The translations under genes and the position numbers were made by a program. Positions 8,305-16,662 of a stretch of 45,970 nucleotides of DNA are shown one piece after another. The notes below the pieces were generated by a model. The model did no database searches, was not told the DNA's origin, and saw only the letters and a program-made list of their open reading frames with translations. The stretch lies in assembly GCA_002293375.1 (NCBI GenBank), contig DBDA01000042.1:1-45970 (forward strand). The letters are read 5' to 3'. This stretch comes from Odoribacter sp. UBA944 (GTDB lineage Bacteria; Bacteroidota; Bacteroidia; Bacteroidales; Marinifilaceae). Within the stretch, counting starts at the first letter, position 1. Each line of letters opens with the position of its first letter.

Positions 8305-8307
8305 GTT

Positions 8308-9042
8308 TTATTTCTGTTTCTTTCTCAATTCGAAATTTTTACCCAAATAGACCCGTCTTACTTCCGGATCGGAGGCCAAATGCTCGGCGGTACCCGCCTG
8401 CAGGATTTTTCCGTCGTACAACAGATAGGCCCGGTCCGTGATGGAGAGCGTCTCCTGTACGTTGTGGTCGGTGATCAGGATGCCGATGTTCTTCTCTTTC
8501 AGTTTCTGCACAATCCCCTGTATATCCTCCACTGCGATCGGGTCCACACCGGCAAAGGGTTCGTCCAATAAAATAAATTTCGGGCGGATCGACAAAGCCC
8601 GGGCAATCTCCGTCCGGCGGCGTTCCCCTCCCGAAAGCTGTATCCCCAAACTTTTACGGATGTGCTGCAAACCGAACTCGTCCAACATCTCCTCTAAGCG
8701 ATCCCGCTGCTCCTCTTTGGGCATTTTTGTCATTTCCAACACCGCCCGGATGTTGTCCTCCACACTCAATCGCCGAAATACCGAGGCTTCCTGGGCCAAA
8801 TACCCCACTCCTAATTGTGCCCGACGAAATACAGGCTCTTTGGTGATCTCCTGTTCGTCCAAAAAGATCCTCCCCTCGTTCGGATTGATCAGGCCGACGA
8901 TCATGTAAAAAGAGGTTGTCTTCCCAGCGCCGTTCGGTCCGAGCAACCCGACGATCTCCCCTTGTTCCACATGCACCGAAACCCCTTTAACCACCGTCCG
9001 GCTTTTGTATTTCTTAACCAAGTTCTCTGCGATCAGCTTCAT
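8308..9042 (-). CDS. lptB: LPS export ABC transporter ATP-binding protein LptB
   Basis: Cytoplasmic ATPase of the LptB2FG complex that extracts lipopolysaccharide from the inner membrane; 244 residues, as usual for LptB. Walker A is GPNGAGKTT (about 35-43), the LptB Q-loop region reads GVGYLAQEASVFRRL, the signature is LSGGERRRTEIARAL, and Walker B is FILLDEPFAGVDP. The phrase ITDHNVQETLSITDRAYLL is typical of LptB. It follows the DUF5686 gene after 64 bases and ends three bases before the broken porin, so the porin is probably co-transcribed. LptF/G/C/A genes are not in the window. Confidence 0.96.
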   Translation of the reverse strand: MKLIAENLVKKYKSRTVVKGVSVHVEQGEIVGLLGPNGAGKTTSFYMIVGLINPNEGRIFLDEQEITKEPVFRRAQLGVGYLAQEASVFRRLSVEDNIRAVLEMTKMPKEEQRDRLEEMLDEFGLQHIRKSLGIQLSGGERRRTEIARALSIRPKFILLDEPFAGVDPIAVEDIQGIVQKLKEKNIGILITDHNVQETLSITDRAYLLYDGKILQAGTAEHLASDPEVRRVYLGKNFELRKKQK

Positions 9043-9106
9043 ACGCTATTTTTTCTAATACGCAACAAATATAGTGAAGCCGATATACAATCCGAAAGCT
9101 TGCTTT

Positions 9107-11596
9107 CTAAAAATCAAAATTAAAACTGAAATTCAGCACGAATTTCTGGATATCCTGCCCTGGTACCTCTTGCCGGTGGCTCAAGCGCCATACGGCATCC
9201 ACCCTCAGAAAGCGGAGGATATTCTCCACTCCTACTCCCGCTTCAAAGTAGGGTTTGGATACGGAAGACATGCCCTCCGGGAAGCGTAGAATCGATTCCG
9301 AATTTTCCAGACTTCCGTTGTTCCGGTCCTCCAATGTTCCGATCACCGCTTTGAAGGTAAAGACTTCCCGCCACTTCAACCGCTTCATCAACGGAATCTT
9401 TCCCAAAAAGAAACCTTTGAAATGGTGTTCATAGAAAAGGGAGAACCAAAGATCGGAAGCGAACTCGTAATAATTCATGCAGGAATAAGCATAGGGATCG
9501 TAAAAAAACGTAGCATTCCCTTCGTGCAGTTTCAACAACGGATAGGGCACCTTTCCGAAGATCTTTCCCCCGCTTATCGCCACCTCTGAAGTTCCGGCCG
9601 GAGGGATCTCCAAATCGTACTGAAAATACCCCTCCAACCGGTAATATTCGTAATCCTCACCTTTAAAAACTCCTTTGAGACCGGCTGTAAGATCCACGCC
9701 TGCCACCGGATAGTCTGATCCCAGCGAATACTTGCTAAAGACTTTCCGAACCACGACTTCGTCTTTGGAAAGCCGGGTCCCGATCCGAAAAGCAAGAGAT
9801 TTTACCGATTCGACCGGACGATTGTCCGGTGTTTCGAATGGTACATAAGGCGATGCATAGATGCTTCTGACCTGCGCGGCATAGGTATTGCTGAATCCCT
9901 GCCTCCACTCCTTTTCCCAAGAGAGATCTCCCTGGTTGACCAAGCACAGCCGGCTGTTGTTGCCTCTGGAGAAGAGGGAACTCAGGATGTTGCTCTCCGT
10001 AAAGGCATTGATTCCAGCTCCCAATTGCACTACATCGTGTTTGAAAGCTGCATGCAATTTGGAAGTAGGCTGGTTGTTGAACATATATTCCACTCCCCCA
10101 CCGCCTTTGAATGTACGATCTTTGGTCCCGTAAGCCGTGTGACCCGTGAAACGAATCTTTTTACTGAAATTCTCCGTCGTGTTCAGGCCCGGCTGCAAAC
10201 GCACTCCTTCTAACTGATTAAAACTCAAAAGTTTGTAGTAGGGACCTATCCCGATGTACTCCGTCTCGTAATATCCGCCAATCAAGGTCATCAGGATTGT
10301 GTAAATATTCTGAAAAAGAGGTACCTCCCGGATCGAATCCACCATGTTGTAAATCTGTTTTTCCCGGAGGGAAAGTTCATACGGACGCACTGTTTCCCAA
10401 TAGGACTCCTCGTTTTTCAGGACATCTTTGGAAACGATCACGTTGTTGTCCAACTTCAAAACGTGCTCCGGAAACGGCTTATTCAACTCTACATCGAAAT
10501 AATCTATCTGCCGGCGCCCGATAAACGAGGCGATTTTGGACGAATCCGTCATGACCAAACTAAAATCGGCAAATATTTTATCCTGCCGGGGAAACCAGAC
10601 TGAATCGTCGATCAGGGTGTTTTTGTTTTCTAACACAAGGTTCCGGATCCAGTTGACATTCAATCCCTTTACCATTTTGGCCGTAACAGATTCCAACGCC
10701 CACGAAGCCGAGTCTATCTGAATCTCCCCGTCCAACACCGGAGTGGAAAAACTTTTGGGGTGAAAACGGATCTTGTAGGTTTTCCGACCGTTAAGTTCCA
10801 AGCTGTCTATCAAATAGTATTTGTAATACAACAATCCGTGGTCGGAGATGGGGCTGGCGAATTTGATCTCAAAGAGGTCGATGTAGTTGTTGTAAAAATT
10901 GATGTTACCGTGCAGATGGCCGGTAAACTGAGCCAGCGAATAATCCTCCTTGATGCCGGAAATCCGGCTGGCTTTCACAATTTCTCGGGAAAAATCGGGC
11001 GATTTCCGGCGGTAATAATCGGCTGAAGCCTCCGAGATCATAACCGGCAGAAACGCTTTGCCGGTGATCACAGAGGTATCCATGTAGTCGAAAATAAAGC
11101 CGAAATTTTTCTGCAACCTTTTATTCTTGAACTCCGGATTAATATTGGTGAGATCCAACTCCATCCGGGTATAGGTAGAGAGATTGTACTGCGGCAACTC
11201 TTCAGGATTGTTCCGTTTTTTATTCCGGGAAATGTTTTTCAGAATGGCGTGAGCCGGATTCTCTCCCGGTGTAACCGTGACCTGATCCAATTCAAACGGC
11301 AACGGCACAAGCCGGCAATCAATCGCATGGAAAGCGCCGGGAACAATTTTGACCTCCTGTACCTCGTAGCCTAAAAAAGAAACATACAGAACCGTCACTG
11401 GCTCTCGGGTCTCCAGGGTATACAACCCATCAAAATCAGAAGTAACGCCAATCGTAGTCCCTTTGAATACGACATTTACAAACGGCAGGGGTTCTCCGGT
11501 AGCCGCATCCGTAATTTTCCCCCGGACACGGGTATTCTGAGCCGAAAGAGCGCTCCCCAACAACAGGCACCAAAGCAACAGGAATACTCTTTGCAT
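9107..11596 (-). CDS. DUF5686 outer-membrane protein with N-terminal carboxypeptidase-regulatory-like domain
   Basis: Large exported outer-membrane protein of about 829 residues. A signal peptide (MQRVFLLLWCLLLGSALSAQ) precedes a CarboxypepD_reg-like beta-sandwich (RVRGKITDAATGEPLPFVNV ... SDFDGLYTLET), the plug-proximal domain common in Bacteroidetes surface proteins. The rest matches the DUF5686 layout: a helical segment with KRNNPEELPQYNLSTYTR, then a predicted C-terminal beta-barrel ending in FVLNFSFNFDF, a Phe-terminal barrel signal. The ATG at 11596 was chosen over one six codons earlier because it begins directly before the signal peptide and does not overlap kdsD. Function is not known. 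The family is widely conserved in Bacteroidetes. Neighbours lptB and kdsD hint at an envelope role. Confidence 0.85.
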   Translation of the reverse strand: MQRVFLLLWCLLLGSALSAQNTRVRGKITDAATGEPLPFVNVVFKGTTIGVTSDFDGLYTLETREPVTVLYVSFLGYEVQEVKIVPGAFHAIDCRLVPLPFELDQVTVTPGENPAHAILKNISRNKKRNNPEELPQYNLSTYTRMELDLTNINPEFKNKRLQKNFGFIFDYMDTSVITGKAFLPVMISEASADYYRRKSPDFSREIVKASRISGIKEDYSLAQFTGHLHGNINFYNNYIDLFEIKFASPISDHGLLYYKYYLIDSLELNGRKTYKIRFHPKSFSTPVLDGEIQIDSASWALESVTAKMVKGLNVNWIRNLVLENKNTLIDDSVWFPRQDKIFADFSLVMTDSSKIASFIGRRQIDYFDVELNKPFPEHVLKLDNNVIVSKDVLKNEESYWETVRPYELSLREKQIYNMVDSIREVPLFQNIYTILMTLIGGYYETEYIGIGPYYKLLSFNQLEGVRLQPGLNTTENFSKKIRFTGHTAYGTKDRTFKGGGGVEYMFNNQPTSKLHAAFKHDVVQLGAGINAFTESNILSSLFSRGNNSRLCLVNQGDLSWEKEWRQGFSNTYAAQVRSIYASPYVPFETPDNRPVESVKSLAFRIGTRLSKDEVVVRKVFSKYSLGSDYPVAGVDLTAGLKGVFKGEDYEYYRLEGYFQYDLEIPPAGTSEVAISGGKIFGKVPYPLLKLHEGNATFFYDPYAYSCMNYYEFASDLWFSLFYEHHFKGFFLGKIPLMKRLKWREVFTFKAVIGTLEDRNNGSLENSESILRFPEGMSSVSKPYFEAGVGVENILRFLRVDAVWRLSHRQEVPGQDIQKFVLNFSFNFDF

Positions 11597-11606
11597 ACAC
11601 CTGTCC

Positions 11607-12572
11607 TTACACAACTCCTTCTTTCAGAATATCGTGCAAATGCACCATTCCCCGGTAATGATTTGCTTCATCCGTCACCACCAACTGCGTAATACTGTTC
11701 TTCTCCATCAGTTGATACGCAGTAAAGGCCAATTCGGCTTCCCGGATGGTTTTGGGTGCAGCGGACATGATCTCCCCAGCTGTCAACCCGTCTATATTCC
11801 GGTATTTTTCCAACATCCGACGCAAGTCTCCATCCGTAATAATTCCCAATACTTCTTCCTGTTCGTCCGTCACCACCACTGCTCCCAGATATCCACCGGA
11901 GATCTCCACGATCACCTTGCGGATCCCATCTTGCATCTTCACTTCCGGCCGGTTTTCCTTGCTGTATACATCTGCCACCCGTGTATACAAACGCTTTCCC
12001 AATGATCCGCCCGGATGAAAGCGGGCAAAATCTTCACCAGAAAAACTCCGGCACTCGATCAGGCACATGGCCAGCGCGTCTCCCAACACCAACTGAGCCG
12101 TTGTAGAATTAGTCGGGGCCAAGTTGTTCGGACAGGCCTCGTCTTCCACCGTCGCTTTCAAAACGTATTGCGCCTGTTGCGCCAGAAAAGAGCCGGTATT
12201 GGAAACCATGGCAACGATCGTGCTGTTCCCGATGTTCCGGATCAAAGGCAGCAACACCTTGATTTCAGGCGTATTCCCACTTTTAGAGATAAAAATGACC
12301 ACATCTTCGTTCCGCACCATCCCCATGTCTCCGTGAATGGCGTCGGCAGCATGCAAAAAAATGGCCGGTGTTCCGGTCGAATTAAGTGTTGCCACTATTT
12401 TTTGTGCTATGATGGCGCTTTTCCCGATCCCTGTCACAATGACCCGTCCGGAACTTTCGTAGATCAGGCGGACAACCTTTTCAAAATGGTCGTCAATGTA
12501 ATTTTGCAGGTTGTGAACCGCCTCCGCCTCCTTCCGGATGACCTCTTTGGCAATCTTTTTTACGTCAATCAT
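11607..12572 (-). CDS. kdsD: KpsF/GutQ-type D-arabinose 5-phosphate isomerase (SIS + two CBS domains)
   Basis: Converts D-ribulose 5-phosphate to D-arabinose 5-phosphate, the first step of Kdo synthesis for lipopolysaccharide. It has 321 residues, close to the usual 320-330. The N-terminal SIS domain shows GIGKSAIIAQKIVATLNSTG, the catalytic-region HAADAIHGDMGM and ISKSGNTPEI. The two C-terminal CBS domains include VVVTDEQEEVLGIITDGDLRR and NSITQLVVTDEANHYRGMVHLHD (given in overlapping parts). It sits eight bases after the lytic transglycosylase gene on the same strand. The nearby lptB supports a lipopolysaccharide role, although GutQ/KpsF paralogues serve other sugars. Confidence 0.93.
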   Translation of the reverse strand: MIDVKKIAKEVIRKEAEAVHNLQNYIDDHFEKVVRLIYESSGRVIVTGIGKSAIIAQKIVATLNSTGTPAIFLHAADAIHGDMGMVRNEDVVIFISKSGNTPEIKVLLPLIRNIGNSTIVAMVSNTGSFLAQQAQYVLKATVEDEACPNNLAPTNSTTAQLVLGDALAMCLIECRSFSGEDFARFHPGGSLGKRLYTRVADVYSKENRPEVKMQDGIRKVIVEISGGYLGAVVVTDEQEEVLGIITDGDLRRMLEKYRNIDGLTAGEIMSAAPKTIREAELAFTAYQLMEKNSITQLVVTDEANHYRGMVHLHDILKEGVV

Positions 12573-12579
12573 CTGCAGA

Positions 12580-14127
12580 CTATATCTTGATTTTCAATTT
12601 CTGGCCGGCTTTCAGGTCTCTGACCGCATGCTCGCTGATCCCGTTCCAGCGCATCAGATCTTTGTCGGAAACCCCCGGATATTTTTTGGCGATTGACCAA
12701 AGGTTCTCCCCTTTTCTTACTGTATATAAGGTATACTCCCCGTCGATGGTCTCCACCTGCGGCGCTTTGGCTTCATTCGATACCTTTCCGGCATACGTCG
12801 CCCTGTTTTTATATTGCTCGGCCTTCTTTTCGGAGACGTATATCACTAATTTCTGCCCCAACCGGATGGTCAGGTTGCGGTTCAGGTTGTTCCAATATTT
12901 CAGATCCGTCAGTCGTACTCCAAATTTACCGGCGATGGCCCCGGGAACATCACCCTGTTTTACGGTATATACCATACGCACCTTGTCTCCGCTGACACTA
13001 GAATTATAGGTGTTCTTTTTAAAACGCTCGTTCGGATTGGCGGTACGGTCGCTGTCGTCAAAATACTCACTCCGCTTGTAAGCAAAGATCGTATCCTGAT
13101 TGTCGATAAAACCTGTAACGTGGTGATACGGCATTTTCAGTACATAGGATTTTCCAAAACCACCCGGCACAATGTCCTTGACGTATTGCGGGTTCATGTC
13201 CCTCAACTCCTCCACGGAAACATCCATGTTCTTGCATATCTGGTCGAAATGGAGCGCCTTGTCGATCCACAGGGTGTCGCACAAATGGGGCAAGGTTGAT
13301 TCTACCGGCGTAATGTTGTGCTCCTTGTAGTAATTGAAGGCATACATGGCGGCAATAAAGGCCGGAACATATCCGCGCGTTTCCGAAGGCAGGTGGTAAT
13401 AAATATCCCAGTAATTTTTTTTATCTCCAGAACGGCGGATCGCTTTATTCACATTTCCGGGGCCGCAGTTGTAAGCCGCAATGACCAAGATCCAATCCTG
13501 ATAGATCGCATAGAGGTCGTTCAGGTAATGCACAGCCGCTTCGGTAGATTTTTGGGGATCGAACCGTTCATCTATAAACGAGTTGATCTCCAACTTATAC
13601 ATCCGGCCTGTCGGATACATGAACTGCCAAAGGCCGTGCGCACGGGCGCGGGAACGGGCGGTCGGGTTCAATGCGCTCTCTATAACCGGCAGGTATTTCA
13701 ACTCCAGCGGCATGTCGTGGGCCGCCAACTCCTCTTCGAACAGCGGAAAATAGTATTCGCTGGTTCCCAACATGGAAGCTAACTGGGTACGTCTCCGGAT
13801 CGTATAGAGTTCGATGTAGTTCCGAACGATTTCGTTATATGAGAGCGTAATAGCGGATTGCAGTGCATCCAGCCGTCCTAAATAAACCGAGTCCGGAAAT
13901 ACGGGAATAAAACTACTGTCAGTGATCGGTTGGTCGGCAGTATCAAACAATAATTGCCGGCACTGATCCGATTGCCAGCGAGTATACTGTTCGTCGATAG
14001 TTTGCACAAAAGAGGTAGGGACCTCATTGAGCAACTGCTCCCGAAAGGCTGTTGAATCCGTCAACTCCTGAGCGGAAATCATCCGGCTCGCGTACAACAT
14101 CAAACTTATTATAAACAAACGTATCAT
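12580..14127 (-). CDS. MltD-like lytic transglycosylase with LysM domains
   Basis: Exported murein lytic transglycosylase of 515 residues. A signal peptide (ending near SRMISAQ) is followed by an SLT domain (about 115-280) with the catalytic glutamate in LPVIESALNPTARSRA, then GLWQFMYPTGR and the Y-N-C-G-P-G-N motif (AAYNCGPGNVNKAI). Two LysM peptidoglycan-binding modules follow: VYTVKQGDVPGAIAGKFGV (near residue 385) and LYTVRKGENLWSIAKKYPGV near the C-terminus. The enzyme cleaves glycan strands to give anhydromuropeptides. It lies 13 bases after the DUF5683 gene in the parAB cluster. In other Bacteroidetes this protein type is often found in the same parA-parB-DUF5683 order. Confidence 0.93.
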   Translation of the reverse strand: MIRLFIISLMLYASRMISAQELTDSTAFREQLLNEVPTSFVQTIDEQYTRWQSDQCRQLLFDTADQPITDSSFIPVFPDSVYLGRLDALQSAITLSYNEIVRNYIELYTIRRRTQLASMLGTSEYYFPLFEEELAAHDMPLELKYLPVIESALNPTARSRARAHGLWQFMYPTGRMYKLEINSFIDERFDPQKSTEAAVHYLNDLYAIYQDWILVIAAYNCGPGNVNKAIRRSGDKKNYWDIYYHLPSETRGYVPAFIAAMYAFNYYKEHNITPVESTLPHLCDTLWIDKALHFDQICKNMDVSVEELRDMNPQYVKDIVPGGFGKSYVLKMPYHHVTGFIDNQDTIFAYKRSEYFDDSDRTANPNERFKKNTYNSSVSGDKVRMVYTVKQGDVPGAIAGKFGVRLTDLKYWNNLNRNLTIRLGQKLVIYVSEKKAEQYKNRATYAGKVSNEAKAPQVETIDGEYTLYTVRKGENLWSIAKKYPGVSDKDLMRWNGISEHAVRDLKAGQKLKIKI

Positions 14128-14140
14128 GCTCTTCTCTCTT

Positions 14141-14797
14141 TTAAAAATTCAAGGTTACCGTAGCCCCTACCACGGAGCCAATGTCCGGCGAATACAGCAG
14201 TGAGGGTTGCAGATTCAGGGTGAGATCTTCGTCTAATTCGTAATCGTAAAAGTGGGCAAATACACAAGCGTCTATGACCTGAATAGCATAGATCCCGCCC
14301 ATAACAATGTAGAGCAAATCCCGGTCGCGTTTGTATCGGTCCTTTCGGTTCTGCAACTGTTGCTTAAAATTCTGCTGCCGGGAAGGGGAAAAATCCTCCA
14401 CGTTGCCCATGTAAATATCCGACCAAGAGGGATTTTCCGGATAGGGGAAATCGGGATCTTGCGCCTTGTTTTCCAAATAAATGGTGTAATCCACGAAGGC
14501 TCTTCTGTATTTCTTGTAGGTCTTGGTGTTCCAACTCAATCCGTACACCGCCGCTCCAATACCACCCGCCAGTATAGGCAATTTCCACCATTGCCGGTTG
14601 TACACCTGGCCGGAACCGGGCAGTACCAAAGCCATAATGGTCGCCTTGTGGGGTGAATGGGGATTTTCTTCTAAGACAACTTTTTTGATCAGAGAGTCCC
14701 CTTTCAGAGCCAAGGAGTCCGGTTCCGGGTTTACCCATTGGGCCTGCCCCGCCTGCGCAAGAAGAAATACCGCTATGAATAGTAGCAATGCTTTCAC
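14141..14797 (-). CDS. DUF5683 domain-containing exported protein
   Basis: Protein of 218 residues with a signal peptide (MKALLLFIAVFLLAQAGQAQ). The core reads HKATIMALVLPGSGQVYNRQ, the typical DUF5683 start, followed by two hydrophobic helices (about 72-88 and 162-182) and a beta-rich C-terminus ending in VVGATVTLNF. Function is unknown. It is wedged between parB and the lytic transglycosylase with gaps of about 10 bases, so it is co-expressed with them. Membrane or outer-membrane placement is likely. Confidence 0.85.
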   Translation of the reverse strand: MKALLLFIAVFLLAQAGQAQWVNPEPDSLALKGDSLIKKVVLEENPHSPHKATIMALVLPGSGQVYNRQWWKLPILAGGIGAAVYGLSWNTKTYKKYRRAFVDYTIYLENKAQDPDFPYPENPSWSDIYMGNVEDFSPSRQQNFKQQLQNRKDRYKRDRDLLYIVMGGIYAIQVIDACVFAHFYDYELDEDLTLNLQPSLLYSPDIGSVVGATVTLNF

Positions 14798-14806
14798 AAC
14801 TCCCGC

Positions 14807-15709
14807 TTATTCCCCGATCTTGTCCAACAATCCGACAATCTTTTCTAACTCCTCGTCCGATTTGAACGCAATGATGATCTTGCCTTTCCCGTTCTCGTTC
14901 CGCTTCAACTCCACCTTGGCGGAAAAACGGCGGGAAAGGTGTTTCTGCAACTCGATGTAATCTCCGATTTCGTTGCTTTTCCGGGTTGTAGCTGCCCTCC
15001 TTTCCGGTTCTTCCTCCTGCGGCTTGGGATTCGACAACTCCCGGACAATCTCCTCGACTTTTCGTACAGAGAAATCGTAGAGAAGGATCTGTTCAAAGAT
15101 CATAAACTGGGTATCGGGGTCTTCGATGTTGATGATGGCCCGGGCGTGTCCCATGCTGATCTTTTTGTCACGGATCGCCAATTGGATCTGCGCCGGCAAT
15201 TTCAAAAGCCGCAGGTAGTTGGTAACAGTCGCCCGCTTCTTCCCGACCCGTTCACTCAGGCCGTCCTGTGTTAGGCGGCACTCGTCCAGCAAACGCTGGT
15301 AACTAATCGCCACCTCGATAGCATTCAGGTCTTCGCGTTGTATGTTTTCAATCAGGGCCAGCTCCAACAGGTTGTCATCCTCCGCTTGCCGGATGTAGGC
15401 CGGCACCGAAGCAAGCCCGGCCAATTTAGAAGCGCGGAACCGCCGCTCCCCTGCAATGATTTCGTACTTCTCATCTCCCAGCGACCGCACCGTAATAGGT
15501 TGTACAATACCGATCGACCGGATGGAAGCCGCCAATTCGTTCAGCGCCTCTTCGTCGAATTCCGTCCGGGGCTGAAAGGGGTTGGGACGGATATCTTCTA
15601 ACGGAATCTCCTGTATGGCCGATACGATTTCCGCCCTTGGTTTGGCATCCTCGGCCGCATCCGATATCAAGGCCCCCAAGCCTCTGCCCAATGCACTTTT
15701 TTTCGCCAT
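14807..15709 (-). CDS. parB: Chromosome partitioning protein ParB (Noc/Spo0J family)
   Basis: DNA-binding CTPase that loads on parS and spreads to organise the origin region; 300 residues. The N-terminal ParB/Srx domain has the box I region IRPNPFQPRTEFD and the CTP-binding motif GERRFRASKLAG, followed by ALIENIQREDLNAIE. A helix-turn-helix (LTQDGLSERVGKKRATVTNYLRLL) precedes a linker with charged residues (PQEEEPERRAATTR) and a C-terminal dimerisation domain (KGKIIIAFKSDEELEKIVGLL). It starts 19 bases after parA. No parS consensus was noticed in the window. Confidence 0.96.
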   Translation of the reverse strand: MAKKSALGRGLGALISDAAEDAKPRAEIVSAIQEIPLEDIRPNPFQPRTEFDEEALNELAASIRSIGIVQPITVRSLGDEKYEIIAGERRFRASKLAGLASVPAYIRQAEDDNLLELALIENIQREDLNAIEVAISYQRLLDECRLTQDGLSERVGKKRATVTNYLRLLKLPAQIQLAIRDKKISMGHARAIINIEDPDTQFMIFEQILLYDFSVRKVEEIVRELSNPKPQEEEPERRAATTRKSNEIGDYIELQKHLSRRFSAKVELKRNENGKGKIIIAFKSDEELEKIVGLLDKIGE

Positions 15710-15728
15710 ATATTTTACAGAGTCTGTT

Positions 15729-16505
15729 TTAATTTTCCACTTTTACCTTGTCCAACAACTCTTTTGCCAGATTGAGGTAGTTGACGGTCCCCCGGCACTC
15801 AGCGTCGTACAGAATCACCGGTTGGCCGAAACTGGGAGCTTCCGCCAATTTGGTGTTCCGCTGGATCACCGTTTCAAACACCATTGCTTCAAAGTGCTTC
15901 CGCACTTCGGCCGCCACTTGGTTCGACAAGCGCAAACGGGCATCGTACATGGTCAGGACAAATCCTTCTATCTCCAACGCCGTATTCAAGCGTTTCTGAA
16001 TGATCTTGATGGTATTCAACAACTTACCCAACCCTTCCAAGGCCAGGTATTCACACTGCACCGGAATAATCACGGAATCGGCCGCCGTCAAGGAGTTGAC
16101 CGTAATCAATCCCAAGGAAGGCGAACAGTCGATCAGGATATAATCGTACTGATCCCGTATTTTCGCAATGATGCCCGCCATAACCTTTTCGCGATTCTCA
16201 AAATTGAGCATCTCCAACTCCGCTCCCACCAGATCGATGTTGGAGGGCAACAGAAAAAGCCCTTCGATCTCCGTTTTCAGGATCGCCTTTTCCGGTTCCA
16301 ATCCGTCTACAATACATTCGTATATGGTCGCCTGCTCCAACTCCTTCAATTCGTATCCCAGGCCGGAAGTTGCATTCCCCTGGGGATCCGCATCTATCAG
16401 TAATACTTTCTGTTCCAATACCGCTAAACTGGCCGCCAGGTTCACCGACGTCGTTGTTTTTCCCACACCGCCTTTTTGATTTGCAATGGCAATAACCTTA
16501 GACAT
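15729..16505 (-). CDS. parA: Chromosome partitioning ATPase ParA/Soj
   Basis: Deviant-Walker ATPase of 258 residues that forms nucleoid-bound dimers and works with ParB in origin segregation. The N-terminus reads IANQKGGVGKTTTSVNLAASL, containing the KGGVGKT deviant Walker A with its signature lysine. The A' region (LLIDADPQGNATSGLG) and Walker B (DYILIDCSPSLGLITVN) are intact. Length and absence of an N-terminal DNA-binding extension place it among chromosomal Soj proteins. It heads the minus-strand cluster and is divergent from the BatA-domain gene, with 157 bases between them. Confidence 0.97.
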   Translation of the reverse strand: MSKVIAIANQKGGVGKTTTSVNLAASLAVLEQKVLLIDADPQGNATSGLGYELKELEQATIYECIVDGLEPEKAILKTEIEGLFLLPSNIDLVGAELEMLNFENREKVMAGIIAKIRDQYDYILIDCSPSLGLITVNSLTAADSVIIPVQCEYLALEGLGKLLNTIKIIQKRLNTALEIEGFVLTMYDARLRLSNQVAAEVRKHFEAMVFETVIQRNTKLAEAPSFGQPVILYDAECRGTVNYLNLAKELLDKVKVEN

Positions 16506-16622
16506 AAATCACGTTTTACGATTATGTGGTAAAAATACACATAAAAAGCCAATCCGGGTGGGTTTTGCCCGTTTTTTTCCGGATGCTCACACTAAAAACC
16601 GGAAGATGAACAGAATAAATCG

Positions 16623-16630
16623 TACCTTTG
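16623..16630 (+). promoter_or_regulatory. Candidate -7 box of the BatA-domain gene
   Basis: TACCTTTG fits TAnnTTTG and lies 32 bases upstream of the preferred ATG at 16663. No clear TTTG at -33. Confidence 0.45.
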
Positions 16631-16662
16631 CACTTTCTTAAAAGAACGTGATTATGCCGGCT

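Noticed and set aside
14807..16650. Search for parS near parA-parB
   Set aside because: No 16-base palindrome of the TGTTTCACGTGAAACA or GTTCCACGTGGAAC type was noticed by eye in or around the genes.
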